A stretch of 12,878 nt of DNA from an uncultured Saprospiraceae bacterium (GTDB lineage: Bacteria; Bacteroidota; Bacteroidia; Chitinophagales; Saprospiraceae). A program made the position numbers and the translations under genes. The stretch spans positions 1-12,878 of the forward strand of contig CALMIT010000269.1 of NCBI GenBank assembly GCA_937864255.1. Reading direction: 5' to 3'. Below the pieces are notes generated by a model. The model was not told the DNA's origin. It saw only the letters and a list, made by a program, of their open reading frames with translations, and did not search any database. Below are positions 1 to 7,061 of the stretch, in pieces (positions within the stretch are counted from its first letter, which is position 1; every line of letters starts with the position of its first letter).

Positions 1-51
1 GCATACGATATCTGATCGTGACTGGAGTTCAGACGTGTGCTCTTCCGATCT
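1..51 (+). other. Illumina TruSeq indexed adapter (contamination)
   Basis: Bases 18-51 match the TruSeq read-2 adapter exactly (begins GTGACTGGAGTTC, ends GCTCTTCCGATCT). Bases 1-17 match the end of the P7 primer plus a six-base index, CTGATC, at 12-17, with one mismatch at base 9 (T where the primer has G). CTGATC is the reverse complement of GATCAG, the sequence I recall for TruSeq index 9. This is library DNA left on the contig end, not genome. Read in frame it encodes the well-known artefact peptide TGVQTCALPI, which would be wrongly joined to the Ffh fragment. Confidence 0.98.
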
Positions 52-635
52 ATACGCGCGGCGGTGCGGCGCTTTCTATCAAATACACCGTCGGCAAGCC
101 GATCAAATTTGTCAGCACCGGTGAAAAAATGGACACGCTGGATGTCTTTTTCCCCGACAGGATGGCGCAGCGGATTTTGGGCATGGGCGACATCGTATCG
201 TTCGTGGAGCGCGCGCAGGATCAGTTTGACGAAGAAGAAGCGAAGCGCCTCGAAAAGAAAATCCGCAAGAATAAATTTGACTTCGACGACTTTTTGTCGC
301 AGTTGAACACCATTAAAAAAATGGGCGACATCAAATCGCTGCTCGGCATGATACCCGGCATGTCGAAAATGACGCAAAATCTCGACATAGACGATAAGGC
401 CTTTTCAAAAGTGGAATCTATCATACAATCCATGACGCCCGAAGAACGCGGTAATCCAGAATTGCTCAGCATGAGCCGCAAAAAAAGAATCGCCAAAGGC
501 TGCGGCCGCGACCTGAACGAAGTGAATATGTTTTTGCGCCAATTTGAACAAATGCGCAAGATGATGCATAAAATGAGCAAAATGCCGATGGGCGGTCCGG
601 GTATGCCTGGTATGCCGAAATTGGGCAGGCGATAG
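52..635 (+). CDS. ffh: Signal recognition particle protein Ffh, C-terminal part (5' end missing)
   Basis: Ffh is the cytoplasmic GTPase of the signal recognition particle. It binds 4.5S RNA and the signal sequences of nascent membrane and secreted proteins, and docks with FtsY. What remains is about 194 codons. It begins inside the G domain at TRGGAALSIK, followed by GKPIKF and TGEKMD, and then the LGMGD linker into the M domain. The M domain has methionine-rich helices for signal binding and the RNA-binding stretch SRKKRIAKGCGRDLNEVN (usually GSG; here GCG). The tail is rich in Met, Gly and Pro. The first genomic bases, AT, fit the end of a GAT Asp codon, as expected for the DTRGG motif, so the gene is truncated by the contig end and not by a real start. 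A GTG reading at base 18 lies in adapter and must not be used. The identity is very secure. Confidence 0.96.
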
Positions 636-701
636 TCGGGAAAATATCTTTTCCCGAATGAACGTCTCCAAATATTTGCTCAAATTTCAAAAAAATAAAA
701 A

Positions 702-1259
702 ATGGCTTTTACGGAATCTACCATGTTGCCGCTGGGTACCAAAGCGCCCGGTTTTGAATTGCCCGACGCGGTGTCGGGAAAAATGATACGGCTGGAAATG
801 CTGCAATCGGACAAGGCGACGGTGATTATGTTTATTTGCAATCATTGCCCCTACGGCATTCACGTCAATGAAGAACTGGTCAGGCTGGCGAAAGATTACC
901 AGCCGCGCGGCGTAGCTTTTGTGGCTATCAGTTCAAACGACGTGGAAAAATATTCCGCCGACGCGCCCGATAAAATGAAAGAAGTCGCCGAGGGCGAGGG
1001 TTATACTTTTCCATATTTATTTGACGAAAGTCAGGAAGTAGCCAAAGCCTACGACGCGGCCTGCACGCCCGATTTTTATGTTTTCGACGGAAATATGCGC
1101 CTGGTTTACCGCGGGCGGCTCGACGATTCGCGCCCCAACAGCGGGCGTCCGCTCACCGGGGCCGATCTGCGCGCAGCGCTGGATGCCGTTTTGTCCGGCG
1201 CACCTGTGCCTGAAAAGCAATACCCAAGCGGCGGCTGCAATATTAAATGGAAAACGTGA
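702..1259 (+). CDS. Thioredoxin-fold redox protein, PRX-like family
   Basis: This 185-residue protein resembles the AhpC/TSA-Redoxin group, specifically the PRX-like 1 type. Visible features are the N-terminal LPLGTKAPGFELPD stretch, a CNHC active-site pair (Cys46, Cys49) within FICNHCPYG, the conserved AACTPDFYVFD segment (Cys121, with a Pro in the cis-Pro position), and the C-terminal SGGCNIKWK signature (Cys179). The CxxC suggests a thiol-disulfide or peroxide-reducing role, but the substrate is not known for this family. No signal peptide is seen, so it is probably cytoplasmic. ATG at 702 is used; an in-frame ATG at 723 is an alternative. The leader is A-rich without a Shine-Dalgarno sequence, which is common in Bacteroidota. 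The gene lies 66 bases after ffh in the same direction and may be co-transcribed with it. Confidence 0.88.
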   Translation: MAFTESTMLPLGTKAPGFELPDAVSGKMIRLEMLQSDKATVIMFICNHCPYGIHVNEELVRLAKDYQPRGVAFVAISSNDVEKYSADAPDKMKEVAEGEGYTFPYLFDESQEVAKAYDAACTPDFYVFDGNMRLVYRGRLDDSRPNSGRPLTGADLRAALDAVLSGAPVPEKQYPSGGCNIKWKT

Positions 1260-1267
1260 GGAATGCG

Positions 1268-1345
1268 GAATGACGAGTGAAAAATGAGCGTTTCCAATTC
1301 GACATTCATCACTCGAAAAACTCGTCATTCGAATAATTCGTCATT
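1268..1345. repeat. Degenerate short-repeat cluster with inverted arms between convergent genes
   Basis: Eleven-base perfect inverted arms GAATGACGAGT (1268-1278) and ACTCGTCATTC (1320-1330) flank a 41-base spacer. A second pairing, CGAGTGA (1274-1280) with TCACTCG (1309-1315), competes with it. The octamer TCGTCATT also occurs directly repeated at 1322-1329 and 1338-1345, 16 bases apart, and the second copy runs into the stop codon of the minus-strand membrane-protein gene. It sits exactly between two convergent genes, so it may help end transcription from both sides. There is no clear T tract beyond a short T run at 1348-1353, so a terminator role is only possible. Confidence 0.5.
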
Positions 1346-1853
1346 ACTTTTTTGCAAACATTTTGGACCAGCCAAAACGTATCAGCAGCAACATGGCGAT
1401 GAAAATCAGGAAGACGTATTGAAAAGGTAAAAAGGAGATGGCGTAAATGTGCGTGCGATCCACAAACCACATCAACACCAGCACGGCGGCGATCATCCAA
1501 ATCAGTCCCCAGATTTTTCCAAAACCCGGAATCTGATCGAAGTCCACATTTTTGCGAATAATCAAAAGTGTGCCCACCATTGAAAAAATCGGCAAAACCT
1601 GCGTGTAAATGTCGGTATCAAAAATGCTTCTTCTTTCAAAAAGAAAAAGATATACACTCAGCGTGACCGCAAAAATACCCGGCACACAAACCAGATAAAT
1701 AAGCACCGAATAAAGCTGTTTCCAGGGCGTGATGTGTCCCTCGCCTTTTCCCATCCAGCCCGCCAGCAGCGCCGTGAGCGGTATCATCAGAAAGAAAACC
1801 AAAATCCAGGCAGGGTGCTGTGCCAGAAACTGGAAAAATTCGCGCAGGGTCAT
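1344..1853 (-). CDS. Polytopic inner-membrane protein of unknown function
   Basis: This 169-residue, very hydrophobic protein has about five predicted membrane segments, at residues 14-34, 48-72, 83-100, 113-131 and 138-159. They are separated by short loops containing charged residues (for example FERRSIFDTD and RKNVDFDQIPGFGK). It has no signal-peptide cleavage site and no catalytic motif that I recognise. The ATG lies 24 bases past the E2 stop codon, so the two are probably one transcript, although a shared function cannot be inferred from that. The short charged tail SKMFAKK would fit a cytoplasmic end by the positive-inside rule. Family: unrecognised. Confidence 0.8.
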   Translation of the reverse strand: MTLREFFQFLAQHPAWILVFFLMIPLTALLAGWMGKGEGHITPWKQLYSVLIYLVCVPGIFAVTLSVYLFLFERRSIFDTDIYTQVLPIFSMVGTLLIIRKNVDFDQIPGFGKIWGLIWMIAAVLVLMWFVDRTHIYAISFLPFQYVFLIFIAMLLLIRFGWSKMFAKK

Positions 1854-1877
1854 ACCGGCTTGATTTTAAATGACTGA

Positions 1878-3128
1878 TTATAATTCCAAAAGTATGCTCA
1901 CCGGGTCTTCCACGTATTCTTTCACTTTCACGAGGAAGGTCACCGAGGTGCTGCCGTCTATGATGCGGTGGTCGTACGACATCGCCAGGTACATCATCGG
2001 GCGGATTTCGATTTGCCCGTTTACGGCGACCGGTCTTTCTTTGATGGCGTGCATGCCCGGGATGCCCGCCTGCGGCCCTTTCAGAATGGGCGTGCTAAGG
2101 AGCGACCAAAAAATCCCGCCGTTGGTAATGGTAAAAGTACCGCCGCTCATTTCTTCCAGCGAAAGCGTACCCTCGCGGGCTTTGTCGGCGAGCGCTTTGA
2201 TTTTCCATTCGATTTCGGAGAGGTGCAGCGTTTCTACGTTGTGTACGGGCGGCACCACCAGTCCGTTGGGCGTAGAGACGGCGATAGAAATATCCACATA
2301 ATCGTGATAAATAATATCCTCGCCGCTGATCATGGCATTCACGTCGGGCATTTCCATCAGCGCGCGGGCGCAGGCTTTGGCGAAGATGGACATGAAGCCG
2401 AGTTTGATGCCGTATTTTTTGACAAATTTATCCTGGTAGGTCGCGCGCAGTTTCATCACCTCCGTCATGTCCACTTCGTTGAAAGTGGTGAGCATGGCGG
2501 TTTCGTTTTTTGCCGACACCAGTCTTTTGGCGATGGTGCGGCGCATGCGCGACATTTTTTTCGAGTTGGTTTCGCGGCTGAAAGCCGTCGCCGGACGCGG
2601 CGCAGGCGGAGCGCTCGGAGCGGCAGGTTTCAGCGTTTCCTGCGGTGCGGGCGCAGTTTTATTTTGAACGGCTTTTTGCGCGTCGTCTTTGGTGATGCGC
2701 CCGTCCCTGCCGGTGCCTTCCACGGTGGTAGCCGGTACGTCGTTTTCTCTTAAAATTTTGGCGGCAGCCGGCGAAGGATGACCCGCGGCGGCGGCTGTTT
2801 TGCTCTCGGGCGCGGGCTGTTCTTTTGCGGGCGGAGTTTCGGCAGGTTTTGCCGTTTCTGCTTTGGGCGCGGCGGCGTTTGATTTGCTTGCGCTGGTATC
2901 AATTTTGGCCACCAGCGCGCCTATTTCGAGGTCGTCGCCTTCTTTTGCCACGTGCATGATTTTGCCGGAGGCTTCTGCCGGAAATTCGAGGGTCGCTTTA
3001 TCGGATTCAAATTCGCAAATCGGCTCGTCCAACTCCACGTATTCGCCGTCTTTTTTCAGCCATTGCGACAGTGTGACTTCTTTGATGGATTCGCCGATGA
3101 CCGGCACGCGCATTTCAACAACGCTCAT
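1878..3128 (-). CDS. odhB: 2-oxoglutarate dehydrogenase E2, dihydrolipoyl succinyltransferase
   Basis: Also called sucB. This is the E2 core of the 2-oxoglutarate dehydrogenase complex in the TCA cycle, which moves the succinyl group from lipoate to CoA. The protein has 416 residues. Domains: one lipoyl domain (about 1-77) with the lipoylated lysine in ESDKATLE (Lys44); an Ala/Pro/Lys-rich linker; the E3/E1-binding domain (about 116-154, SPAAAKILREN...GRITKDD); a second Pro-rich linker; and the catalytic domain (about 186-416) with SYDHRIIDG (His387, Asp391). The stretch ETAMLTTFNEVDMT points to the succinyl rather than acetyl enzyme. Around 341-357 several usually constant positions differ: W341 in GGIFWSLLSTP, K350-G351 before PQ, and P357 in GIPGMH. 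The E1 gene is not adjacent: upstream lies divergent ogt, downstream a membrane protein. Confidence 0.94.
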   Translation of the reverse strand: MSVVEMRVPVIGESIKEVTLSQWLKKDGEYVELDEPICEFESDKATLEFPAEASGKIMHVAKEGDDLEIGALVAKIDTSASKSNAAAPKAETAKPAETPPAKEQPAPESKTAAAAGHPSPAAAKILRENDVPATTVEGTGRDGRITKDDAQKAVQNKTAPAPQETLKPAAPSAPPAPRPATAFSRETNSKKMSRMRRTIAKRLVSAKNETAMLTTFNEVDMTEVMKLRATYQDKFVKKYGIKLGFMSIFAKACARALMEMPDVNAMISGEDIIYHDYVDISIAVSTPNGLVVPPVHNVETLHLSEIEWKIKALADKAREGTLSLEEMSGGTFTITNGGIFWSLLSTPILKGPQAGIPGMHAIKERPVAVNGQIEIRPMMYLAMSYDHRIIDGSTSVTFLVKVKEYVEDPVSILLEL

Positions 3129-3157
3129 AATTATTGATTTTTAAGAATTATTTTTTT

Positions 3158-3185
3158 CAAAAATCGCTCCCGCCAAGCCCCGCAA
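3158..3185 (-). promoter_or_regulatory. Weak candidate promoter for the E2 gene
   Basis: On the minus strand a TTG (3183-3185) lies 17 bases before GATTTTTG (3158-3165). The latter matches the Bacteroidota -7 consensus TAnnTTTG at all but the first fixed base. It sits about 30 bases upstream of the E2 ATG. The T-rich surroundings make a chance match possible. Confidence 0.3.
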
Positions 3186-3269
3186 ATTTCATTCAATTGA
3201 CCTATTTAAAAAATTTTAAAAGGAAAATTGTTGAAAAAAGATCGCGGTGAGGTATTGTGTTTCCTTGTT

Positions 3270-3302
3270 TTGCAATTCTTCCTGATCAAAAACGTAATTT
3301 TG
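3270..3302 (+). promoter_or_regulatory. Bacteroidota-type promoter for the methyltransferase gene
   Basis: TTG at 3270-3272 and TAATTTTG at 3295-3302 (a full TAnnTTTG match) are separated by 22 bases. Transcription would start a few bases later, just ahead of the ATG at 3318. This argues against the upstream TTG start at 3228, which would lie outside the transcript. Confidence 0.6.
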
Positions 3303-3317
3303 AATAAAAAAACTGCC

Positions 3318-3806
3318 ATGTTACCGCGCACTTACTTATCGTCCGATTTTGGCTGGTGGGAAATCACCGGCAGCGAACTGGGCATTCGCACCATTCACCT
3401 GGTAGAAAATCCAGAAACAAAAAACAGCGAAACGCCGCCCGAGTTGCGCGAGGCAGTGCAGCAAATGCAGGAATATTTTGAGGGCAAAAGAACCCATTTT
3501 GATTTGAAACTGGATTGGAGCGGCGCGCCGGATTTTCACCGGCAGGTGTGGGCGGAGTTGCTGAAAATTCCTTACGGAAAAACGACCACTTACCTTGCCA
3601 TCGCGGAAGCGCTGGGCGACAAAAACTCGGTGCGCGCCGTAGGTCAGGCGAATCGAAACAATCCAATCGCCGTTGTCGTACCATGCCACCGGGTCATTGC
3701 GAAAAGCGGCGAATTGCAAGGCTATTTTTACGGACTGGACATGAAACGGCGGCTACTCGAATTGGAAAACCCCGTAAAATATGCGCGGCAGGGCGAGCTT
3801 TTTTAA
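3318..3806 (+). CDS. ogt: Methylated-DNA--protein-cysteine methyltransferase
   Basis: This suicide DNA-repair protein transfers the alkyl group from O6-alkylguanine (and O4-alkylthymine) in DNA to its own cysteine. The 162-residue product contains the active-site motif VVPCHRVI (Cys123), the preceding RAVGQANRNNP segment (Arg106 as the base-flipping arginine and the conserved Asn), and the HTH-like DNA-binding helix region IPYGKTTTYLAIAEALG. The C-terminal GYFYGLDMKRRLLELE is typical of the family. The reading frame is open upstream to a TTG at 3228, but those 30 residues do not resemble the family, and a good promoter lies between the two starts, so ATG 3318 is chosen. There is no Ada-type N-terminal regulatory domain, so it is the constitutive Ogt type. 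A 55-codon gene follows 12 bases after the stop. Confidence 0.93.
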   Translation: MLPRTYLSSDFGWWEITGSELGIRTIHLVENPETKNSETPPELREAVQQMQEYFEGKRTHFDLKLDWSGAPDFHRQVWAELLKIPYGKTTTYLAIAEALGDKNSVRAVGQANRNNPIAVVVPCHRVIAKSGELQGYFYGLDMKRRLLELENPVKYARQGELF

Positions 3807-3818
3807 AAAAAACTGCAA

Positions 3819-3986
3819 ATGGGTTATCAAAGCCGGAAAAGAAAATACGTGAGCGGAAGAGAGCGTTTGGAGCACTCGCGCAAAATTTTTAGAATTCTTT
3901 TGCTGTTTGGAAGCCTCGGCTTGGCCGGCTGGATTTTTTTCAACCGGGTTGCTTTGTGGGATTGGCTCAAGCTCTATTTTTATTGA
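3819..3986 (+). CDS. Small single-pass membrane protein of unknown function, 55 residues
   Basis: A complete ATG-to-TGA frame begins 12 bases after the ogt stop codon. The product begins MGYQSRKRKYVSGRERLEHS, a strongly basic N-terminus (about the first 22 residues). One hydrophobic segment (IFRILLLFGSLGLAGWIFF, about 23-41) follows, and then an aromatic tail ending DWLKLYFY. By the positive-inside rule the N-terminus would be cytoplasmic. Short proteins with this basic-TM-aromatic layout and a terminal YFY are, from memory, found in Bacteroidota, but I cannot name a family. Spacing and layout support a real gene co-transcribed with ogt. The promoter of the next gene overlaps its stop codon. 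It is short enough to be missed by length-filtered gene callers. Confidence 0.68.
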   Translation: MGYQSRKRKYVSGRERLEHSRKIFRILLLFGSLGLAGWIFFNRVALWDWLKLYFY

Positions 3987-4014
3987 ATCCGCCGCCCGGA
4001 TGGTTTTAATTTTG
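3983..4014 (+). promoter_or_regulatory. Bacteroidota-type promoter for the glucosaminidase gene
   Basis: TTG at 3983-3985 (overlapping the stop codon of the 55-residue gene) and TAATTTTG at 4007-4014 are 21 bases apart. Both elements match the consensus. Transcription would begin near 4018-4022, upstream of both possible start codons (4029 and 4080). Confidence 0.6.
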
Positions 4015-4079
4015 CAACAAAACTGCGCATGTTTTTATTTTTGAAAAATAGATTTAGCATATCACCAAAACCCCCGCTC

Positions 4080-5426
4080 ATGCTTCGAAGGTTTTTGTTT
4101 TTTTTATCTCTGACCTGTGCTTCGGCAGCGTCGGCTCAAAATGTAGATTACCTCAATTATATAGATCGTTTTAAAGACATCGCCATCAGCGAAATGGAAC
4201 GCGCCGGCGTGCCGGCAAGTATCAAACTCGCTCAGGCATTGCTCGAATCAAATGCCGGTAAAAGTACGCTCGCCCGGCAGGCAAATAATCACTTCGGCGT
4301 TAAATGCGGCTCTGACTGGACGGGTAAAAAATATTACCGGGAAGACGACGATTACGATGAAAACGGTGAATTGATCAAATCCTGCTTCCGGGAATACCGC
4401 AATGCGGAAGACAGCTATATCGCACATTCGGAGTTTCTCCGCGACCCTAAGAAGGAAAAACGCTACGGTTTTTTATTCAGGCTCAATCCGTTCGATTACC
4501 GCGGCTGGTCGTACGGGCTAAAACAAGCCGGTTATGCTACCAGCGCCAATTACCACGACAAACTCATTTATATCATCGAAACCTACGAACTTTTCCGTTT
4601 TGACCGGATGAATTCGACCGATATTTTGGCCGGCAAAGTACCCGGATTTGGTAGCAGCTTGGCCGGGGTTACTCTTAATAATGATGTGAAACTGGTTTTG
4701 GCGAAAGCCGGCGATACACCCGCCGAAATCGCAAACCGTACCGACGTCAAGGTGAAATGTATTTTGAAATACAACGAAGGTCTCAACAGTCCGACGCAAA
4801 AACTCAAAGAAAACGAGCGGGTGTACATACAACCCAAAAGAAAAGCATACCGCGAAAGGAAAAAATATCACTACGTACAAAACGGCGAAACTATGTACGA
4901 CATCGCCCAATTGTACGGTTTGAAAATGAAAAACCTTTACTCGCGCAACAGGCTGCCCGAAGGTACGCAGCCGGCTGTAGGCGAACGCATAAAATTGCGC
5001 GGCTGGAAAGTCAAACGCAATGAGGTGCCCAGATTGACCACACAGGTCCCGCCCCCGCCGCGGGTTCCGCCCGCCACGCAATTGCCGCACGACGATGATT
5101 TGGATATGGAAGAAAGTGATCTTGACGATAAATCAAAACCCACGACGACGGTACCCAAACCAAATCCCGAAGATTTTACGCCGGAATTTCCGGGTACGCC
5201 GAAACCTGATACTTCGACCGTCCGGCCCAATACCGGATTACCCGAAACGCCTTCCAACACGAACACCACTACCCCGGCAAATGCGACACAAACCCATACC
5301 GTGCAAAAAGGCGACACCTTATATAGCATTGCGAAAAAATACGGCACGACCGTGGACAAAATCGTGCAGCTAAACCAACTGGCAGGCACGACCATTAAAA
5401 TCGGGCAGCAGTTAAAAATAAAATAG
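4080..5426 (+). CDS. Secreted GH73 glucosaminidase with LysM domains
   Basis: Predicted peptidoglycan hydrolase that cuts next to N-acetylglucosamine in the cell-wall glycan. With ATG 4080 the product has 448 residues and a clean signal peptide (MLRRFLFFLSLTCASAASAQ, cleaved after about residue 19-20). ATG 4029 is also in frame but gives an odd 17-residue extension before the hydrophobic core. The GH73/FlgJ-like domain spans about 24-175: GVPASIKLAQALLESNAGKS contains the likely catalytic Glu (56), followed by NNHFGVKC, the CFREYRNAEDSYIAHSEFL segment and YATSANYHDKLI. A degenerate LysM-like unit (about 203-252), a better LysM (about 263-309, YVQNGETMYDIAQLYG), a long Pro/Thr/Asp linker and a classical LysM (404-448, HTVQKGDTLYSIAKKYG) follow. 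LysM domains hold the enzyme on the wall. It stands directly before an MltD-like gene. Confidence 0.9.
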   Translation: MLRRFLFFLSLTCASAASAQNVDYLNYIDRFKDIAISEMERAGVPASIKLAQALLESNAGKSTLARQANNHFGVKCGSDWTGKKYYREDDDYDENGELIKSCFREYRNAEDSYIAHSEFLRDPKKEKRYGFLFRLNPFDYRGWSYGLKQAGYATSANYHDKLIYIIETYELFRFDRMNSTDILAGKVPGFGSSLAGVTLNNDVKLVLAKAGDTPAEIANRTDVKVKCILKYNEGLNSPTQKLKENERVYIQPKRKAYRERKKYHYVQNGETMYDIAQLYGLKMKNLYSRNRLPEGTQPAVGERIKLRGWKVKRNEVPRLTTQVPPPPRVPPATQLPHDDDLDMEESDLDDKSKPTTTVPKPNPEDFTPEFPGTPKPDTSTVRPNTGLPETPSNTNTTTPANATQTHTVQKGDTLYSIAKKYGTTVDKIVQLNQLAGTTIKIGQQLKIK

Positions 5427-5479
5427 CCGCAAGTGAATTAGTCTTTCGGTTAAAAAATACAATCCAAAAGTAATTTTTT

Positions 5480-5487
5480 TATTTTTG
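5480..5487 (+). promoter_or_regulatory. Candidate -7 element before the lytic transglycosylase gene
   Basis: TATTTTTG fits TAnnTTTG and lies 26 bases before the ATG at 5514. No TTG is present at the proper distance upstream, so it is only half supported. Read-through from the glucosaminidase gene is equally possible, as no hairpin terminator is visible in the 87-base gap. Confidence 0.4.
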
Positions 5488-5513
5488 GCAATCCTTTGCA
5501 AAACCTCTTTAAG

Positions 5514-6989
5514 ATGAACAGCACAAGAATCCTATTCTTACTGGTCTTGACAGTATTTTCGTTTTACAAATTATCAGCACAAACACTCGACGAATTATCC
5601 TCGGATACCACCGACCAGGCTTCTTTACAGGAAAAAATTCCGATATACAATCCGGCAGAAATTAAAAGCCGGATTCAAAAATTAAACATTCCGGTCAAGC
5701 CCGAATACACGCCCGCCGTAGAAAGTTATATCAAAACGTATGTGGTGCGCAATCGCGAAAAATCAGAGCGTATTTTGGGTAAAACGCTGATGTATTTTCC
5801 TCTTTTTGAAAAATTTCTTCGTGAAAATAAACTGCCCGCCGAGCTAAAATACCTCTCCGTAGTTGAATCGGCGCTCAATCCTACCGCCTTGTCGAGAGCC
5901 GGCGCCTACGGACTTTGGCAATTTATGCCCCAAACAGGAAAAATTTACGGGCTGCAAATAGACAAATACCGTGACGACCGCAGCGACCCGCACAAATCAA
6001 CCGCCGCTGCCGCACAATACCTCAAAAGACTTTACGAAAAATACGAAGATTGGGCGCTCGCAATAGCAGCCTACAATAGCGGACCCGGCCGGGTCAACCG
6101 CGCCATAAAACTTTCCAGAAGCAAAAATTTCTGGAGCCTGTGTCGTTTTCTCCCCAAAGAAACCAGAAATTATGTGCCGGCATTTATCGGCGCGGCATAC
6201 CTGCTTAATTTTTATGAACAGCATAATCTTCAGCCCAATTACCCTGACCTAGATATGCAACTCACCGAAACGACGCTGGTGTATCGCTCACTTTCTTTTC
6301 TGGCAGTTGCCCAGGTGACTGGCTTGGCTGTTGAATTGGTAAAAGAGCTGAATCCGTCTTATAAAATGGATTTTCTTCCTGAAAATATTGAAGGCAATAA
6401 CCTCACGCTGCCCAAAAGAGTAATGACCGCGCTGAAAGATTTTCTCGAATCGGAAAATCCTGACGCCGAACACCGGTCCATCATAGAATCGGAGCCGGTT
6501 TATACGCTGACTACGCCCACACAGGAACAAAAAGACCTCTATTTTAAAAGTACCTACACGGTAGTGGAAGAGCAGGAACTGGAAAAATTAGCGGATTATT
6601 TCGGATGTCCGGCGCATTGCGTAAAAGCCTGGAACAATCTGAAAACCAACAAACTCAGCAAAGGCCAGGAAATCGTGGTGTACAAACCGCGGGAGTATAA
6701 AAGATTTGTAACCGAAGGCGGCCTGGATTCAAAACCGGAAACTATCCCGCCACCCGAGATAAAAATTGTGGAAACCGTCCCGAAACACCCGATTAAAACC
6801 GAAAAATCCGGCAAAGTGCAAAAAACGCCGCCCGAAACTTTTACCTATCAATTAAAAAAAGGCGAGTCTTTGATAGACGTCGTTGAAAAATTTCCGGGCA
6901 ACACCGTGTGGGAGTTGATCCAACTCAATAATATTTCACGCCAAAATCCACTTCCGCAGGAAGCAAAAATCAAGGTAAGAAAATATTAA
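5514..6989 (+). CDS. mltD: MltD-like lytic transglycosylase with LysM domains
   Basis: Cleaves peptidoglycan glycan strands with formation of 1,6-anhydro-muramic ends, in the periplasm. With ATG 5514 the product has 491 residues and a signal peptide (MNSTRILFLLVLTVFSFYKLSAQ). A start further up at TTG 5496 would add six residues that do not belong to the signal. The SLT/GH23 domain spans about 95-235: LKYLSVVESALNPTALS has the catalytic Glu (118), followed by GAYGLWQFMPQTGKIYGL and AIAAYNSGPGRVNRAI, the hallmark motifs of this fold. An MltD-type middle region follows (about 240-335). A divergent LysM-like unit lies at about 347-392 (YTVVEEQELEKLADYFG) and another at the C-terminus (about 443-491, YQLKKGESLIDVVEKFPGNT). 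It has no lipobox Cys, so it is soluble or only wall-bound, unlike E. coli MltD. Confidence 0.92.
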   Translation: MNSTRILFLLVLTVFSFYKLSAQTLDELSSDTTDQASLQEKIPIYNPAEIKSRIQKLNIPVKPEYTPAVESYIKTYVVRNREKSERILGKTLMYFPLFEKFLRENKLPAELKYLSVVESALNPTALSRAGAYGLWQFMPQTGKIYGLQIDKYRDDRSDPHKSTAAAAQYLKRLYEKYEDWALAIAAYNSGPGRVNRAIKLSRSKNFWSLCRFLPKETRNYVPAFIGAAYLLNFYEQHNLQPNYPDLDMQLTETTLVYRSLSFLAVAQVTGLAVELVKELNPSYKMDFLPENIEGNNLTLPKRVMTALKDFLESENPDAEHRSIIESEPVYTLTTPTQEQKDLYFKSTYTVVEEQELEKLADYFGCPAHCVKAWNNLKTNKLSKGQEIVVYKPREYKRFVTEGGLDSKPETIPPPEIKIVETVPKHPIKTEKSGKVQKTPPETFTYQLKKGESLIDVVEKFPGNTVWELIQLNNISRQNPLPQEAKIKVRKY

Positions 6990-7000
6990 TCGTACGATAC

Positions 7001-7046
7001 TAAACACAAGCGGGGCGGCTGTGCAAAGCCGCCCCGCTTGTGTTTA
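7001..7046. terminator. Bidirectional intrinsic terminator
   Basis: A perfect 20-base inverted repeat (7001-7020 with 7027-7046) with a six-base loop, GTGCAA. The core is GC-rich (GCGGGGCGGCT) and the outer part is A/T-rich, giving T-rich sequence on the far side in both directions. It lies between the convergent mltD (stop at 6989) and the unknown minus-strand gene (stop at 7062), so it can serve both. Confidence 0.9.
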
Positions 7047-7061
7047 TAAAACCTGAATCTT

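Noticed and set aside
18..51. GTG start giving Ffh a novel N-terminus, and a second frame from base 37
   Set aside because: The bases are Illumina adapter; the encoded peptide is a known artefact.
1968..2753. 261-codon plus-strand frame opposite the E2 gene
   Set aside because: It is a mirror of the E2 coding strand: His/Arg/Gly-rich composition, no recognisable domain, and E2 is unmistakable.
3228..3317. N-terminal extension of the methyltransferase from a TTG start
   Set aside because: The added residues do not fit the family, and a full promoter lies downstream of that TTG.
4518..5395. Long minus-strand frames across the GH73 gene
   Set aside because: They are shadows of a well-supported plus-strand gene, with no motifs of their own.
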